From: an uncultured Lachnospiraceae bacterium
GTDB taxonomy: Bacteria > Bacillota > Clostridia > Lachnospirales > Lachnospiraceae
DNA length: 64,000 nucleotides
Assembly (NCBI GenBank): GCA_947631685.1
Contig: CANRMI010000011.1
Location: 1 to 64,000, forward strand
Reading direction: 5' to 3'
Below are positions 42,867-51,930 of the stretch, piece after piece. A program made the translations under genes and the position numbers. How positions within the stretch are numbered: the first letter of the stretch is position 1; each line of letters starts with the position of its first letter. The notes beneath the pieces were generated by a model, which was given only the letters and a program-made list of their open reading frames with translations, had not been told where the DNA came from and did not search any database.

Positions 42867-43163
42867 TCATAATACTTTTGAACGCGATGATGGGAAGAAG
42901 TACCTTTGTTTACAGGCTCACAGAGAGCTGCCGGCTGGTGAGAGGCGCGAGCAGAGCGGAGGGAAATACATCCCGGAGCAGCGGACCGAAACGTGAAAAA
43001 GGCGCGGAGATCTTCCGCGGCGGAACGCGGAGTAGGCTCTGCCGGAGGCACCGATATCTGCCGGGGTATTGACAGATACCCGCAAAGCCGCAGGGCGTAA
43101 GTCCTGTGGGAATTAAGGTGGTAACACGGTTCACCCCGTCCTTATGAAAGGACGGGGTTTTTT
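42867..43163 (+). promoter_or_regulatory. Tyrosyl T-box riboswitch
   Basis: This fills the gap of about 450 bases before tyrS. Stem I carries the AGAGAGCTGCCGGCTGGTG block (42922-42940). The specifier loop has GAAA-TAC-ATCC with the Tyr codon UAC at 42967-42969. The T-box core is AATTAAGGTGGTAACACGG (43111-43129). The terminator CCCCGTCC (43134-43141) with GGACGGGG (43150-43157) and six T ends it. Uncharged tRNA-Tyr would stabilise the antiterminator and switch tyrS on. Confidence 0.95.
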
Positions 43164-43247
43164 GTGGTAAAAGCGGCCGCGCGTTATGGGACGGTGATGG
43201 CTGCCAATGTTTTATCATCGCGGCTTTCTAACAGGAGGAGAGAAGAA

Positions 43248-44471
43248 ATGACGGTATTTGAGGAATTAAAGAAGCGGGGACTTCTGGCCCAGCTTACGGA
43301 CGAGGAAGAGATCAGGGAACTGGTCAACAACGGCAGAGCCACTTTCTATATCGGCTTTGATCCCACCGCGGACAGCCTGCATGTAGGCCATTTCATGGCG
43401 CTGTGCCTGATGAAGCGTCTGCAGATGGCGGGAAATAAGCCCATTGCCCTGATCGGCGGCGGCACGGCTATGATTGGGGATCCTTCCGGCAGAAGCGATA
43501 TGCGGACCATGATGACAAAGGAGACCATAGAGCATAACTGCGAATGCTTCAAAAAGCAGATGAGCCGTTTTATCGACTTTTCGGAAGGCAGAGCGCTGAT
43601 GGTGAACAACGCGGACTGGCTTATGGATCTGAACTATATCTCTTTTCTGCGGGAGATCGGTGCCCATTTCAGCGTCAACCGGATGCTGACCGCGGAATGT
43701 TATAAACAGCGTATGGAAAAGGGCCTGAGTTTCCTGGAGTTCAACTACATGATCATGCAGAGCTACGATTTCCTGCAGCTTTATGAGAAATACGGCTGCA
43801 ATATGCAGTTCGGCGGGGACGACCAGTGGAGCAACATGCTGGGAGGGACGGAGCTGATCCGCCGGAAGCTGGGAAAAGACGCCTATGCCATGACCATTAC
43901 CCTGCTGCTCAATTCCGAGGGCAAGAAAATGGGAAAGACGCAGAAAGGCGCCGTATGGCTGGATCCCAATAAGACTTCTCCCTTTGAATTTTACCAGTAC
44001 TGGAGAAACGTGGCGGACGCGGATGTGTTGAAATGTCTGCGGATGCTCACTTTCCTGCCTTTGGAGCAGATAGAGGAAATGGATCAGTGGGAGGGCAGCC
44101 AGCTGAACACCGCCAAGGAAATTCTGGCGTATGAGCTTACCAATCTGGTACACGGAGAGGAAGAGGCAAAACGGGCCCAGGAAAGCGCGAGAGCTCTCTT
44201 TAGCAGCGGCAGCGCGGCTGAAATGCCCACCTCCGTTTTGAAGAAAGAGGATTTTGTAAACGGCAGCATCGACATCATGGGCGTGCTGGTAAAGGCGGGG
44301 CTGACAACTTCCCGTTCCGAGGCCAGAAGAGCGGTGGAACAGGGCGGCGTGACCGTGGCGGATGAAAGGGTTACGGATATTAAGACGGTGTACGCGCCGG
44401 AGCAGTTCGCCGGAGAGGGCCTGGTGGTCAGACGCGGCAAGAAAAATTTTAGGCGGGTAGTGATGGAATAA
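43248..44471 (+). CDS. tyrS: Tyrosyl-tRNA synthetase
   Basis: Charges tRNA-Tyr; 407 residues, bacterial TyrS length. ATG 43248 follows AGGAGGAG. Class I signatures are [10 protein letters not shown] (HIGH) near residue 45 and KKMGKTQKG (KMSKS). [10 protein letters not shown] and [14 protein letters not shown] are typical. A C-terminal S4 domain ([18 protein letters not shown]) binds the tRNA. Regulated by the T-box in front. Confidence 0.98.
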   Translation: MTVFEELKKRGLLAQLTDEEEIRELVNNGRATFYIGFDPTADSLHVGHFMALCLMKRLQMAGNKPIALIGGGTAMIGDPSGRSDMRTMMTKETIEHNCECFKKQMSRFIDFSEGRALMVNNADWLMDLNYISFLREIGAHFSVNRMLTAECYKQRMEKGLSFLEFNYMIMQSYDFLQLYEKYGCNMQFGGDDQWSNMLGGTELIRRKLGKDAYAMTITLLLNSEGKKMGKTQKGAVWLDPNKTSPFEFYQYWRNVADADVLKCLRMLTFLPLEQIEEMDQWEGSQLNTAKEILAYELTNLVHGEEEAKRAQESARALFSSGSAAEMPTSVLKKEDFVNGSIDIMGVLVKAGLTTSRSEARRAVEQGGVTVADERVTDIKTVYAPEQFAGEGLVVRRGKKNFRRVVME

Positions 44472-45112
44472 TGGAGGGTTACAGAGCAGGCAGGGAATGC
44501 GGCGCATGTAAAGGCAGATGCTGCCGGGAGAGAGGCTGTTCCCTTTCGCCGGAGGATATGCTGCAGGCGCTTTCACCGGAGGATACAATGCAGACGCTTT
44601 CATCAGAGGGTATGCTGCAGGCACTTTCATCAGAAGATATACCGCGGATTCTTCCGCCGCAGTCGGAAGAGGAGAAAGCCGCCCTGAAAGAGGCTTTGCT
44701 GCGAACGCTTTCGGAGGGAGACCTCTACGCCATAGACTGTTTTCATGAGGGAGGAAGAGCTTTTTATTATCTGCGTATGCGCCACAAATGCTACACCTTT
44801 ATCGGCGTGGAAGCTATGGGAGAGTGCATCGCCCTGACGGAACAGGGCTGCCGGTTATCCGAAGAAAAACGGCCTAAGGGCGGGCGTTTCCTGGAGAGCA
44901 GTCCGGACGGCCGCTGCGTTCAGCACTATACGAAAGAAGAGCTGTTGCGGGACTGGGAACCTTATCAGCCGGTATTAAAGGAAATCTGGGATGTTTATTA
45001 TGCCCGTTTTACGGAAGACGGTACCTTTGACGCGTGCGATGAGGCCAATTTCGCGTGGATGAGGGAATGCAGGAACAGTATGCGGCAGCATGTGGAACAG
45101 GATTTTTCATAG
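44471..45112 (+). CDS. Cysteine-cluster protein with internal 9-residue repeats, function unknown
   Basis: Protein of 213 residues starting in the tyrS stop (TAATG). Residues 10-23 read CGACKGRCCRERGC, and further cysteines occur in KCYTFIGVEAMGECIALTEQGC and DGRCVQHYT, suggesting a bound metal or iron-sulfur cluster like the YkgJ family. Between them four 9-residue repeats (SPEDMLQAL, SPEDTMQTL, SSEGMLQAL, SSEDIPRIL; residues 26-61) interrupt the cysteine region. No signal or membrane segment. Cluster type and role are unknown. Confidence 0.6.
   Translation: MEGYRAGRECGACKGRCCRERGCSLSPEDMLQALSPEDTMQTLSSEGMLQALSSEDIPRILPPQSEEEKAALKEALLRTLSEGDLYAIDCFHEGGRAFYYLRMRHKCYTFIGVEAMGECIALTEQGCRLSEEKRPKGGRFLESSPDGRCVQHYTKEELLRDWEPYQPVLKEIWDVYYARFTEDGTFDACDEANFAWMRECRNSMRQHVEQDFS
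44546..44653 (+). repeat. Four 27-bp tandem repeats in the cysteine-cluster gene
   Basis: Units at 44546-44572, 44573-44599, 44600-44626 and 44627-44653, each starting TC(G/A)(C/T)C and ending in CTT. Units 1-3 are close and unit 4 has drifted. The unit length keeps the frame. Confidence 0.85.
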
Positions 45113-45117
45113 AATCA

Positions 45118-45147
45118 GTCATAAAAGGAATACCCCTTTCATACATT
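45118..45147 (+). promoter_or_regulatory. Sigma-E-type promoter of spoIVA
   Basis: GTCATAAA at 45118-45125, 14-base spacer, CATACATT at 45140-45147. This fits the known mother-cell sigma-E pattern (GTCATATT-N14-CATACAAT). The spoIVA start lies 27 bases on. Confidence 0.75.
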
Positions 45148-45173
45148 GAACTAAGTATGGAAGGGGTAACTTT

Positions 45174-46673
45174 ATGGACGCGAACAGTTTTAAAGAATAT
45201 GACTTATACAAAGACATACAGGTAAGGTGCAACGGAGAAATTTACATAGGGGTGGTAGGCCCCGTACGTACCGGCAAATCTACATTTATCAAGCGGTTTA
45301 TGGACGTGTGCGTGCTGCCTTTCATGGAAGATGAGCATGAAAAGGAAAGGGCGAGGGATGAACTGCCCCAGAGCGCAGGCGGCAAGACCATTACCACAAC
45401 GGAGCCGAAATTCATCCCCAAGGAAGCCGCCAGAGTCCTTTTGGGCGGGGACGTGGAGGCCAAAGTGCGGCTGATCGACTGTGTGGGATATATGGTGGAA
45501 GGCGCGGCCGGCCACATGGAGGGCGACGCTGAGAGAATGGTAAAGACTCCCTGGTCGGAAAACGAAATCCCTTTCACCCAGGCAGCCGGTATCGGAACAG
45601 ATAAGGTGATCGGAGATCATTCCACTATCGGACTGGTGGTGTTTACGGACTGCAGTTTCGGAGAACTGCCCAGGAGCAGCTATCAGGAAGCGGAAGCCAA
45701 GACCATCGCGGCGCTGAAAAAAATCAAAAAGCCGTTTCTGGTACTGTTAAATTCCCAGAAACCTTACGCAGAGGAAACAAAAGCGCTGGCAAAGGAACTG
45801 GAAGAAAAATATCAGGCGGGTGTGCTGCCGGTCAACTGTGAGCAGCTTAAAAAAGAGGACATATACGCGATCATGGAGCAGATACTCTATGAATTTCCCA
45901 TTTCCCGCATGGAGTTTTATATGCCTAAGTGGGTGGAAATGCTGCCCGGGGATAACCGCATGAAGGCGGATATGGTGTCTGCCGTTAAGGGCCTGATGAA
46001 AGAGATCAGTACCGTCAAGGAACTGCGTATGCGCCAGACGGAGGGCCAGCTTTTCTTAGACAGCCAGTATATGAAACGCTGTAAGATCGACAAGGTGGAT
46101 CTGGCGGACGGCAGCGTGAAGCTGCAGGTGGATGTGGACAATTCCTACTATTACGAAATGCTAAGCGAAATGGTAGGAGACGAGATCGCGGGAGAATACC
46201 AGCTTATATCCAAATTAAAGGAACTTTCCGCCATGAAAAAGGAGTACTCCAAGGTCTTAGAGGCCGTCCGGGCAGTGCGCTATAAAGGCTACGGCGTAGT
46301 GACACCGGAGCGGGCGGAGATCACCCTGGAAAAACCGGAGTTGATACGCCATGGAAATAAATTCGGCGTGAAGATAAAAGCGGAGAGCCCCTCCATCCAC
46401 ATGATCAAAGCCAATATCGAAACGGAGATAGCGCCCATTGTGGGAACGGAAGAACAGGCTAAGGATCTGATCAAATACATTGAGGAGGCCGGCGAAGACG
46501 GGGACGGCATCTGGGAAACCAATATTTTTGGCAAGACGATCGAGCAGCTGGTCGGCGATGGCATCACGAACAAAATTTCCTTAATCGGGGATGAAAGTCA
46601 GATAAAGCTGCAGGACACCATGCAGAAGATCGTAAACGATACCAACGGCGGTCTCATCTGTATCATCATATAG
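45174..46673 (+). CDS. spoIVA: Stage IV sporulation protein A
   Basis: Mother-cell ATPase that polymerises around the forespore as the base of the coat; 499 residues, the family length. Walker A in GVVGPVRTGKSTFIKRF near residues 23-39, the sensor loop LIDCVGYMVEGAAGH, and the acidic, helical C-terminal half (HMIKANIETEIAPIVG; GLICIII end) that anchors to SpoVM. Preceded by a sigma-E-like promoter and AAGGGGT; followed by a terminator. Confidence 0.97.
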   Translation: MDANSFKEYDLYKDIQVRCNGEIYIGVVGPVRTGKSTFIKRFMDVCVLPFMEDEHEKERARDELPQSAGGKTITTTEPKFIPKEAARVLLGGDVEAKVRLIDCVGYMVEGAAGHMEGDAERMVKTPWSENEIPFTQAAGIGTDKVIGDHSTIGLVVFTDCSFGELPRSSYQEAEAKTIAALKKIKKPFLVLLNSQKPYAEETKALAKELEEKYQAGVLPVNCEQLKKEDIYAIMEQILYEFPISRMEFYMPKWVEMLPGDNRMKADMVSAVKGLMKEISTVKELRMRQTEGQLFLDSQYMKRCKIDKVDLADGSVKLQVDVDNSYYYEMLSEMVGDEIAGEYQLISKLKELSAMKKEYSKVLEAVRAVRYKGYGVVTPERAEITLEKPELIRHGNKFGVKIKAESPSIHMIKANIETEIAPIVGTEEQAKDLIKYIEEAGEDGDGIWETNIFGKTIEQLVGDGITNKISLIGDESQIKLQDTMQKIVNDTNGGLICIII

Positions 46674-46682
46674 CATATAGCG

Positions 46683-46722
46683 AAAAAAGCCTCTGTCCGT
46701 ATCTGCGGACAGGGGCTTTTTG
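46683..46722 (+). terminator. Rho-independent terminator after spoIVA
   Basis: AAAAGCCTCTGTCCG pairs with CGGACAGGGGCTTTT (one mismatch, T-G) around a six-base loop, ending in a T run. Confidence 0.88.
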
Positions 46723-46816
46723 TAATCGGTGTTTTGTGTATGCCCTTTGCAGTAAGAGGCTGGTCAAGACGGTTGAGGACTTGATCAGTTTCAGCTGTCC
46801 AACCCTGCTTTTTACC

Positions 46817-46845
46817 TTGAAATGATGCCCGCGATTTGGTATGAT
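46817..46845 (+). promoter_or_regulatory. Promoter of the nucleoside-salvage operon
   Basis: TTGAAA (46817-46822), 17-base spacer, TGG-TATGAT with -10 at 46840-46845. Confidence 0.65.
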
Positions 46846-46900
46846 AAAAATAAGAATACGGGAAGGAAAAAAGAAAGAAAAAGCAGAAGGAGGAATGCAT

Positions 46901-47725
46901 TTGGATTCGATATACGGGAAGCTGGAGCGTTGCCTTGCCTGCATACGGGAAAAAGTGGATTTTGTACCTCAAACGGTGTTGGTACTGGGTTCCGGATTGG
47001 GCAATTTCGCTGACCAGATTCAGGTGGAGGCGGAACTGGCCTACAGAGAGATAGACGGGTTTCCCGTTTCTACGGTAGCCGGGCACGCGGGAAAGCTGAT
47101 CTTCGGGTACTTGGAGGAGCGTCCCATTGTCTGTATGAAAGGACGGGTGCATTTTTATGAAGGCTACGATATGGAGGATGTGGTGCTGCCGGTCAGGCTC
47201 ATGAAGCTGTTAGGAGCGCGCACCGTGTTCTTGACAAACGCGTCCGGCGGTGTGAATCCGGATTTTGCCGCTGGAGATCTGATGCTGATTACGGACCAGA
47301 TTTCCTGCTTTGTGAGAAATCCGCTGATCGGGCCCAATGTGGAAGAACTGGGCACCCGTTTCCCGGACATGAGTGAGATTTATGATAAAGAATTGTGCGG
47401 TGTCATAAGAAATACTGCCAAAGAGCAGGGAATAGCGTTAAAAGAGGGCGTATATTTACAACTGACAGGACCGTCATTTGAGTCTCCGGCGGAGGTCAGG
47501 ATGCTCAGAATGCTTGGCGCGGACGCGGTGGGCATGAGTACCGCGGTGGAGGCTATTGCGGCCAGGCATGCGGGCCTTCGGGTATGCGGCGTCTCCTGTG
47601 TATGCAATCAGGCCGCAGGCATGACAGAGAAGCCCCTGAGCCACGAAGAGGTGCAGGAGGCGGCGGATAAAGCGGCACCTTTGTTTACAAAGCTGGTAAA
47701 GGAGAGTATCCTGCGGTTTTCTTAA
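46901..47725 (+). CDS. punA: Purine-nucleoside phosphorylase
   Basis: Cleaves purine (deoxy)ribonucleosides with phosphate; 274 residues, trimeric PNP class. Motifs are VLVLGSGLGNFADQ, STVAGHAGKLIFG, KGRVHFYEGYDMEDV, FLTNASGGVN, LTGPSFESPAEVRMLRMLG and VGMSTAVEAIAARHAG. TTG 46901 is seven bases behind AGAAGGAGG; an ATG at 46895 is only one base from it and is less likely. cdd and an aminohydrolase follow. Confidence 0.93.
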   Translation: MDSIYGKLERCLACIREKVDFVPQTVLVLGSGLGNFADQIQVEAELAYREIDGFPVSTVAGHAGKLIFGYLEERPIVCMKGRVHFYEGYDMEDVVLPVRLMKLLGARTVFLTNASGGVNPDFAAGDLMLITDQISCFVRNPLIGPNVEELGTRFPDMSEIYDKELCGVIRNTAKEQGIALKEGVYLQLTGPSFESPAEVRMLRMLGADAVGMSTAVEAIAARHAGLRVCGVSCVCNQAAGMTEKPLSHEEVQEAADKAAPLFTKLVKESILRFS

Positions 47726-47749
47726 AGGGATACCGGAAAGGAGAAAGCG

Positions 47750-48163
47750 ATGGAGAACCGGAGGGAGGAACTGATACGAGCTGCTTTAGCAGCAAGAGGA
47801 TTCGCTTATGCGCCGTATTCCGGATTCAGAGTGGGCGCGGCGCTTCTTACCAAAGAAGGCAGAATATTTACCGGCTGTAATGTGGAGAACGCTTCCTACG
47901 GCGCGGCAAACTGCGCAGAGAGGACGGCCTTTTTTAAGGCGGTCAGCGAAAGAGAGCGGCGTTTTGATGCCATTGCCATTGCAGGCGGAAAAGGAGAAAT
48001 GCCGGAGGACTACGCGTATCCCTGCGGTATCTGCAGACAGGTCATGCAGGAATTCTGCGAGGCGGACTTTATTATATTGACAGTGAAAAATGAGCAGGAC
48101 TACAAGGAATACTCTTTGAAAGAACTGCTCCCCCACGGGTTTGGAGGTGACAGACTGAAATGA
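47750..48163 (+). CDS. cdd: Cytidine deaminase
   Basis: Zinc enzyme converting cytidine or deoxycytidine to uridine; 137 residues. The motifs are FAYAPYSGFRVGAAL, the zinc site CNVENASYGAANCAERTAF and PCGICRQVMQEF. It has AAAGGAG ahead of the ATG and overlaps the next gene. Confidence 0.96.
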   Translation: MENRREELIRAALAARGFAYAPYSGFRVGAALLTKEGRIFTGCNVENASYGAANCAERTAFFKAVSERERRFDAIAIAGGKGEMPEDYAYPCGICRQVMQEFCEADFIILTVKNEQDYKEYSLKELLPHGFGGDRLK

Positions 48164-49482
48164 GGATTCGACTGTATAACGCAAGAGTGCTTACCATGGA
48201 AAAGGACAGGCCCATTTTCCGGGGCGAGGTATGGGTGGAGGAGGACAGGATCCTTCGGGTACAGGAAGAGAACGAGGAAGAGAAAAGGGAAACGGAAAAG
48301 CTTTCTTCCGAAGCGGTAAGCGGTGAGGAGCCTCCTGACTTTCACAAAGAGATAGACTGCGGGGGCAATCTGCTGATGCCGGGCTTTAAAAATGCCCATA
48401 CCCATTCGGGAATGACCTTTTTGCGCTCGTATGCCGACGACCTGCCTTTGCAGAAATGGCTGTCGGAGAAGATCTTCCCCATGGAGAAGAAGCTGACCGG
48501 AGAGGATATTTTTCATTTTGTCAAGCTGGCGGTGCTGGAATATTTGAGCAGCGGTATCACGGCCATATTTGATATGTATTTGAATCCCGGTATCGCGGCC
48601 CATGCCTGCATGGAAATGGGGATGCGCTGCGTGCTTACCAGCGGGCTCAACGACTTTACTTCTTCCGTGGAGGCGGTGGAGGAGGAGTATGACCAATGGA
48701 ACCATACCTCTCCCCTTATTTCCTATCAGCTGGGATTTCATGCGGAATATACCTGTTCCAAAAAACTGCTGACACAGATGGCGGCTTTGGTGAACAAATT
48801 AAAGGCTCCGGTCTATGCCCATATATGTGAAACGGCGGCAGAGGTGGCCGGCTGTAAAAGAAGATACGGGATGACGCCTTTATTCTTCTTGGATACTTTG
48901 GGAATGTTCAATTACGGCGGCGGGGGATTCCACTGTGTGCATGTGAAACCCGAAGATATTGGCTTGCTGCGGAAGAGAAGAATGTACGTCATCACGAATC
49001 CGGGCTCCAATACCAAACTGGCCAGCGGGATCGCGCCCATTTCCCTGTTTTTGGAAAAGGGGATTCCGGTAGCGATCGGAACGGACGGCGCGGCCAGCAA
49101 CAACAGTCTGGATATGTTCAAGGAAATGTTTCTGGTATCGGGACTGGCAAAGCTGAAAGAGAAAAACGCTGCCTGCATGGAAGCGGAAGAAGTGTTGCGC
49201 ATGGCTACCGTAAACGGCGCGGCTGCTATGCATTTGGAGCAGGCGGATGTGCTGGCGGAGGGCAGGCTGGCAGATATGATCCTGATCGACCTGCAGAAGC
49301 CGAATATGCAGCCTGTGCACAATATTGAAAAGAATCTGGTCTACAGCGGCAGCAAGCAGAATGTGAAAATGACCATGATAGGCGGAAAAATATTGTATCA
49401 GGACGGGCAGTATCACGTGGGCGAGGAACCTACCCATATCTACAAAGAGGTGGCTGAAAGAGTGGCGCGCCTGACGAAATAG
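48160..49482 (+). CDS. mtaD: MTA/SAH deaminase-like aminohydrolase
   Basis: Metal-dependent amidohydrolase of 440 residues. Metal ligands: NAHTHSGMTFLRSYADDL near residue 75, LGFHAEYTCS, HICETAAEV, and GTDGAASNNSLDMFKEM. This set matches the methylthioadenosine/S-adenosylhomocysteine deaminase family. An acidic insert of about 35 residues (EENEEEKRETEKLSSEAV region, 30-63) separates the N-terminal strands from the barrel. The substrate cannot be told apart from guanine or other aminohydrolase options; neighbours favour purine salvage. Confidence 0.82.
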   Translation: MRIRLYNARVLTMEKDRPIFRGEVWVEEDRILRVQEENEEEKRETEKLSSEAVSGEEPPDFHKEIDCGGNLLMPGFKNAHTHSGMTFLRSYADDLPLQKWLSEKIFPMEKKLTGEDIFHFVKLAVLEYLSSGITAIFDMYLNPGIAAHACMEMGMRCVLTSGLNDFTSSVEAVEEEYDQWNHTSPLISYQLGFHAEYTCSKKLLTQMAALVNKLKAPVYAHICETAAEVAGCKRRYGMTPLFFLDTLGMFNYGGGGFHCVHVKPEDIGLLRKRRMYVITNPGSNTKLASGIAPISLFLEKGIPVAIGTDGAASNNSLDMFKEMFLVSGLAKLKEKNAACMEAEEVLRMATVNGAAAMHLEQADVLAEGRLADMILIDLQKPNMQPVHNIEKNLVYSGSKQNVKMTMIGGKILYQDGQYHVGEEPTHIYKEVAERVARLTK

Positions 49483-49492
49483 GGAGCGGAAC

Positions 49493-51181
49493 ATGGAATA
49501 TATTGTGTTTTGGGCACTGGTTTTAGGGGTCTTAGCGGTGATAGCGGGAAAAGGGATTTATGATGAACACGCTGCCTCATTGCAATTTCTGGATAAGCTG
49601 AAGAACCATTACGGTGAAATCGAAAAAAAGGAATACAGACCGGAGCAGTATGCGTCCATTTCCCGATATTATACCCGCCATCCGTCGCCCAACCAGATCG
49701 ATGACATCACCTGGAACGATCTGAATATGGATGAGGTCTTTCAAAGCATGGATGGGACTCTTTCTTCCGCGGGGGAAGAAGTGCTCTACGCCCTGCTGCG
49801 GCAGCCTTGCGAGGATCCCGGGGAGCTGGAGCGGTTTGAAGAATTGGTGACCTTTTTTTCGGAGCATGAAAATGAGAGGATCAAACTGCAGTTAGAACTG
49901 AACAAGCTGGGCTTTACGGGCCGCTTTTCTTTGTATGATTATCTGGAGCATCTGGATATTCTGGGAGAGAGGAGCAATCTGAAACACTATATTTTCCTTT
50001 TGCTCTATCTGCCCTTTTTTGTATGCTGCTTTTTCTTTCCCACTGTGGGCGTTCTGGGATTGCTGGGCTGCATGATATGGAATATTCTGGCCTACTTTAA
50101 GGAAAAAGGGGAAATAGAGCCCTATATTGTTTCTTTTGCTTACGTGATGCGCCTGCTCCACGCGACAGGAAAAATTGCGGACAATCTTCCCGGGGAGCTT
50201 GCACCGGAGGCGGATATGCTGCGGGAACACAGAAAATCCTTAGGAAAGTTTAAGCGCGGCGCTTTCTGGCTGATGTCCTCAGGCAGAATGTCAGGTTCCG
50301 GTAACCCGCTGGATATTTTTATGGACTATATCAGAATGGCCTGTCATCTGGATCTGATAAAATTCAATTCCATGCTGGCCCAGGTACGGGAAAGAACCAA
50401 AGACGTGGATGCGCTCTTTTTTGTTACGGGCTATCTGGAATCCGCCGTGGTGACAGGGGCATACAGAAGGTCCCTAGGAGAGGGATACTGCGTTCCCCAT
50501 CTCAGCAGGGAAGGCTGTTTTTTAAAGGCGGAGGAGATATACCATCCTCTGCTGGAGGATCCCGTGAAAAATTCCGTATCGGTAAACAGAGGCATTCTGC
50601 TGACGGGCTCCAATGCCTCCGGAAAATCTACTTTCTTAAAGACCGTGGCGGTGGGGGCTGTCTTTGCCCAGACCATTCATACCGTACCGGCGGATGCCTA
50701 TGAGGGAAGCTGTTTCCATATCTGCAGCTCCATGGCGCTCAGGGACGATCTGATGGGCGGGGAAAGCTATTATATTGTGGAGATCCGCTCCCTGAAGCGG
50801 ATACTGGATCTGGCGGCCCATAGGGTGAAGGTGCTCTGTTTTGTGGATGAAGTACTGCGTGGAACCAATACCGTGGAAAGGATTGCGGCTTCCGTGGAAA
50901 TTTTAAAGAGCATGGCCTATAGCCGGACTGGAAATGTCCTTTGCTTTGCGGCCACCCATGATGTGGAGCTCACGGGACTGTTAGAAGAGGAATATGACAA
51001 CTATCATTTTGAAGAAGAGATCGTAGACGGAGACATCCGTTTCCCGTACAAGCTGTTAAAGGGAAAGGCCGCAACCCGCAACGCGATCCGGCTGTTACAG
51101 ATGATAGGGTATCGGGAAGAGATCATCGCCCATGCGGAAGAACGGGCGGAAGAATTTTTAAAAAGCGGCCGCTGGAAATAG
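49493..51181 (+). CDS. Membrane-associated MutS-like ATPase
   Basis: Protein of 562 residues with the MutS ATPase core: Walker A LLTGSNASGKSTFLKTVAVG (about residue 370), the SSMALRDDLMGGESYYIVEI loop and Walker B VLCFVDEVLRGTNTVERIA, then CFAATHDVEL. Unlike mismatch-repair MutS it has no DNA-recognition domain; instead there is a helix at residues 3-20 and a hydrophobic pair at about 163-205 (FLLLYLPFFVCCFFF). Such short MutS relatives are known in Firmicutes but uncharacterised. It sits between the aminohydrolase and rnhA. Confidence 0.8.
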   Translation: MEYIVFWALVLGVLAVIAGKGIYDEHAASLQFLDKLKNHYGEIEKKEYRPEQYASISRYYTRHPSPNQIDDITWNDLNMDEVFQSMDGTLSSAGEEVLYALLRQPCEDPGELERFEELVTFFSEHENERIKLQLELNKLGFTGRFSLYDYLEHLDILGERSNLKHYIFLLLYLPFFVCCFFFPTVGVLGLLGCMIWNILAYFKEKGEIEPYIVSFAYVMRLLHATGKIADNLPGELAPEADMLREHRKSLGKFKRGAFWLMSSGRMSGSGNPLDIFMDYIRMACHLDLIKFNSMLAQVRERTKDVDALFFVTGYLESAVVTGAYRRSLGEGYCVPHLSREGCFLKAEEIYHPLLEDPVKNSVSVNRGILLTGSNASGKSTFLKTVAVGAVFAQTIHTVPADAYEGSCFHICSSMALRDDLMGGESYYIVEIRSLKRILDLAAHRVKVLCFVDEVLRGTNTVERIAASVEILKSMAYSRTGNVLCFAATHDVELTGLLEEEYDNYHFEEEIVDGDIRFPYKLLKGKAATRNAIRLLQMIGYREEIIAHAEERAEEFLKSGRWK

Positions 51182-51233
51182 GCCAGGAGGCGGAAAGGAA
51201 ATGCCGCGTAAAACGGCAGAATGAAAGAAAAGC

Positions 51234-51716
51234 ATGGAAGTAATGCTGTATACGGACGGCGCGGCCAAAGGCAATCCGGAAGGCCCTGGCGGGTACGGCG
51301 CCATTTTACAATATGTGGACGCGAAAGGCACCCTGCATGAAAAGGAATTGAGTGCCGGCTACAGGAAGACCACCAACAATCGGATGGAGCTTATGGCGGT
51401 GATCGTAGGATTGGAGGCGCTGGTCAGGCCCTGTCATGTGCGGGTGACTTCCGACTCCAAATATGTGACGGATGCCTTTAATCAGAACTGGATAGCGGGC
51501 TGGCAGAAAAATAACTGGAAGACCAGTACCAAAAAGCCGGTCAAGAATGTGGAACTCTGGAAGCGGCTTCTCCAGGCCATGGAGCCTCATGAGGTGGAGT
51601 TTGTGTGGGTAAAAGGGCACGACGGCCATCCGGAAAACGAGCGCTGCGACAGGCTGGCTTCAGGCGCCGCGGACGGCGAGATACTGCTTGACGATGATGG
51701 CGGCGCGCTGGTATAA
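51234..51716 (+). CDS. rnhA: Ribonuclease HI
   Basis: Cuts RNA in RNA-DNA hybrids; 160 residues. Catalytic residues: Asp in [20 protein letters not shown], Glu in [16 protein letters not shown], Asp in VTSDSKYV, and the final Asp in NERCDRLAS. The leader holds GCCG-N7-CGGC followed by AGAATGAAAGAAA, a weaker relative of the prs/ppa leader. It is the second RNase H of the window, with rnhB. Confidence 0.95.
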   Translation: MEVMLYTDGAAKGNPEGPGGYGAILQYVDAKGTLHEKELSAGYRKTTNNRMELMAVIVGLEALVRPCHVRVTSDSKYVTDAFNQNWIAGWQKNNWKTSTKKPVKNVELWKRLLQAMEPHEVEFVWVKGHDGHPENERCDRLASGAADGEILLDDDGGALV

Positions 51717-51731
51717 TAAAATAGCTGAAAC

Positions 51732-51766
51732 AAAGGATGATATATCTAACAAAGGATGGTATATCT
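51732..51766 (+). repeat. Short direct repeat before the small membrane gene
   Basis: AAAGGATGATATATCT at 51732-51747 and AAAGGATGGTATATCT at 51751-51766, one mismatch in 16. It lies just upstream of the ribosome site of the next small gene. Confidence 0.6.
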
Positions 51767-51777
51767 GTGGAGGGAAT

Positions 51778-51927
51778 ATGATTGCGTTTGTGAATGCGTT
51801 TTTGAGTTATCTCTTGTTGTTTGTGATCATGGCTGCCATTGTGGGAACGGGCATTCTGATCGGAACTACGCTGCGCAGGCGGAAAAACCTGAAGGCCGCC
51901 GGGGAGGCAGAAGGAAAAGAAGAATAG
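51778..51927 (+). CDS. Small single-span membrane protein
   Basis: Protein of 49 residues: FVNAFLSYLLLFVIMAAIVG forms one helix, followed by a positively charged tail (LRRRKNLKAAGEAEGKEE). ATG 51778 is preceded by GGAGGGAA, which fixes the start. A terminator follows immediately. No function is recognised; topology is probably N-out, tail inside. Confidence 0.7.
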   Translation: MIAFVNAFLSYLLLFVIMAAIVGTGILIGTTLRRRKNLKAAGEAEGKEE

Positions 51928-51930
51928 TGG

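Noticed and set aside
43266-44630. A long open frame on the minus strand opposite tyrS
   Set aside because: It is the shadow of tyrS, whose family motifs are complete, and has no ribosome site or recognisable motif.
29067-51736. The 16-mer ATAGCTGAAACAAAGG occurs after the racemase stop and after the rnhA stop
   Set aside because: In 64 kb about one such 16-base coincidence is expected, there is no structure, and the flanks do not match.
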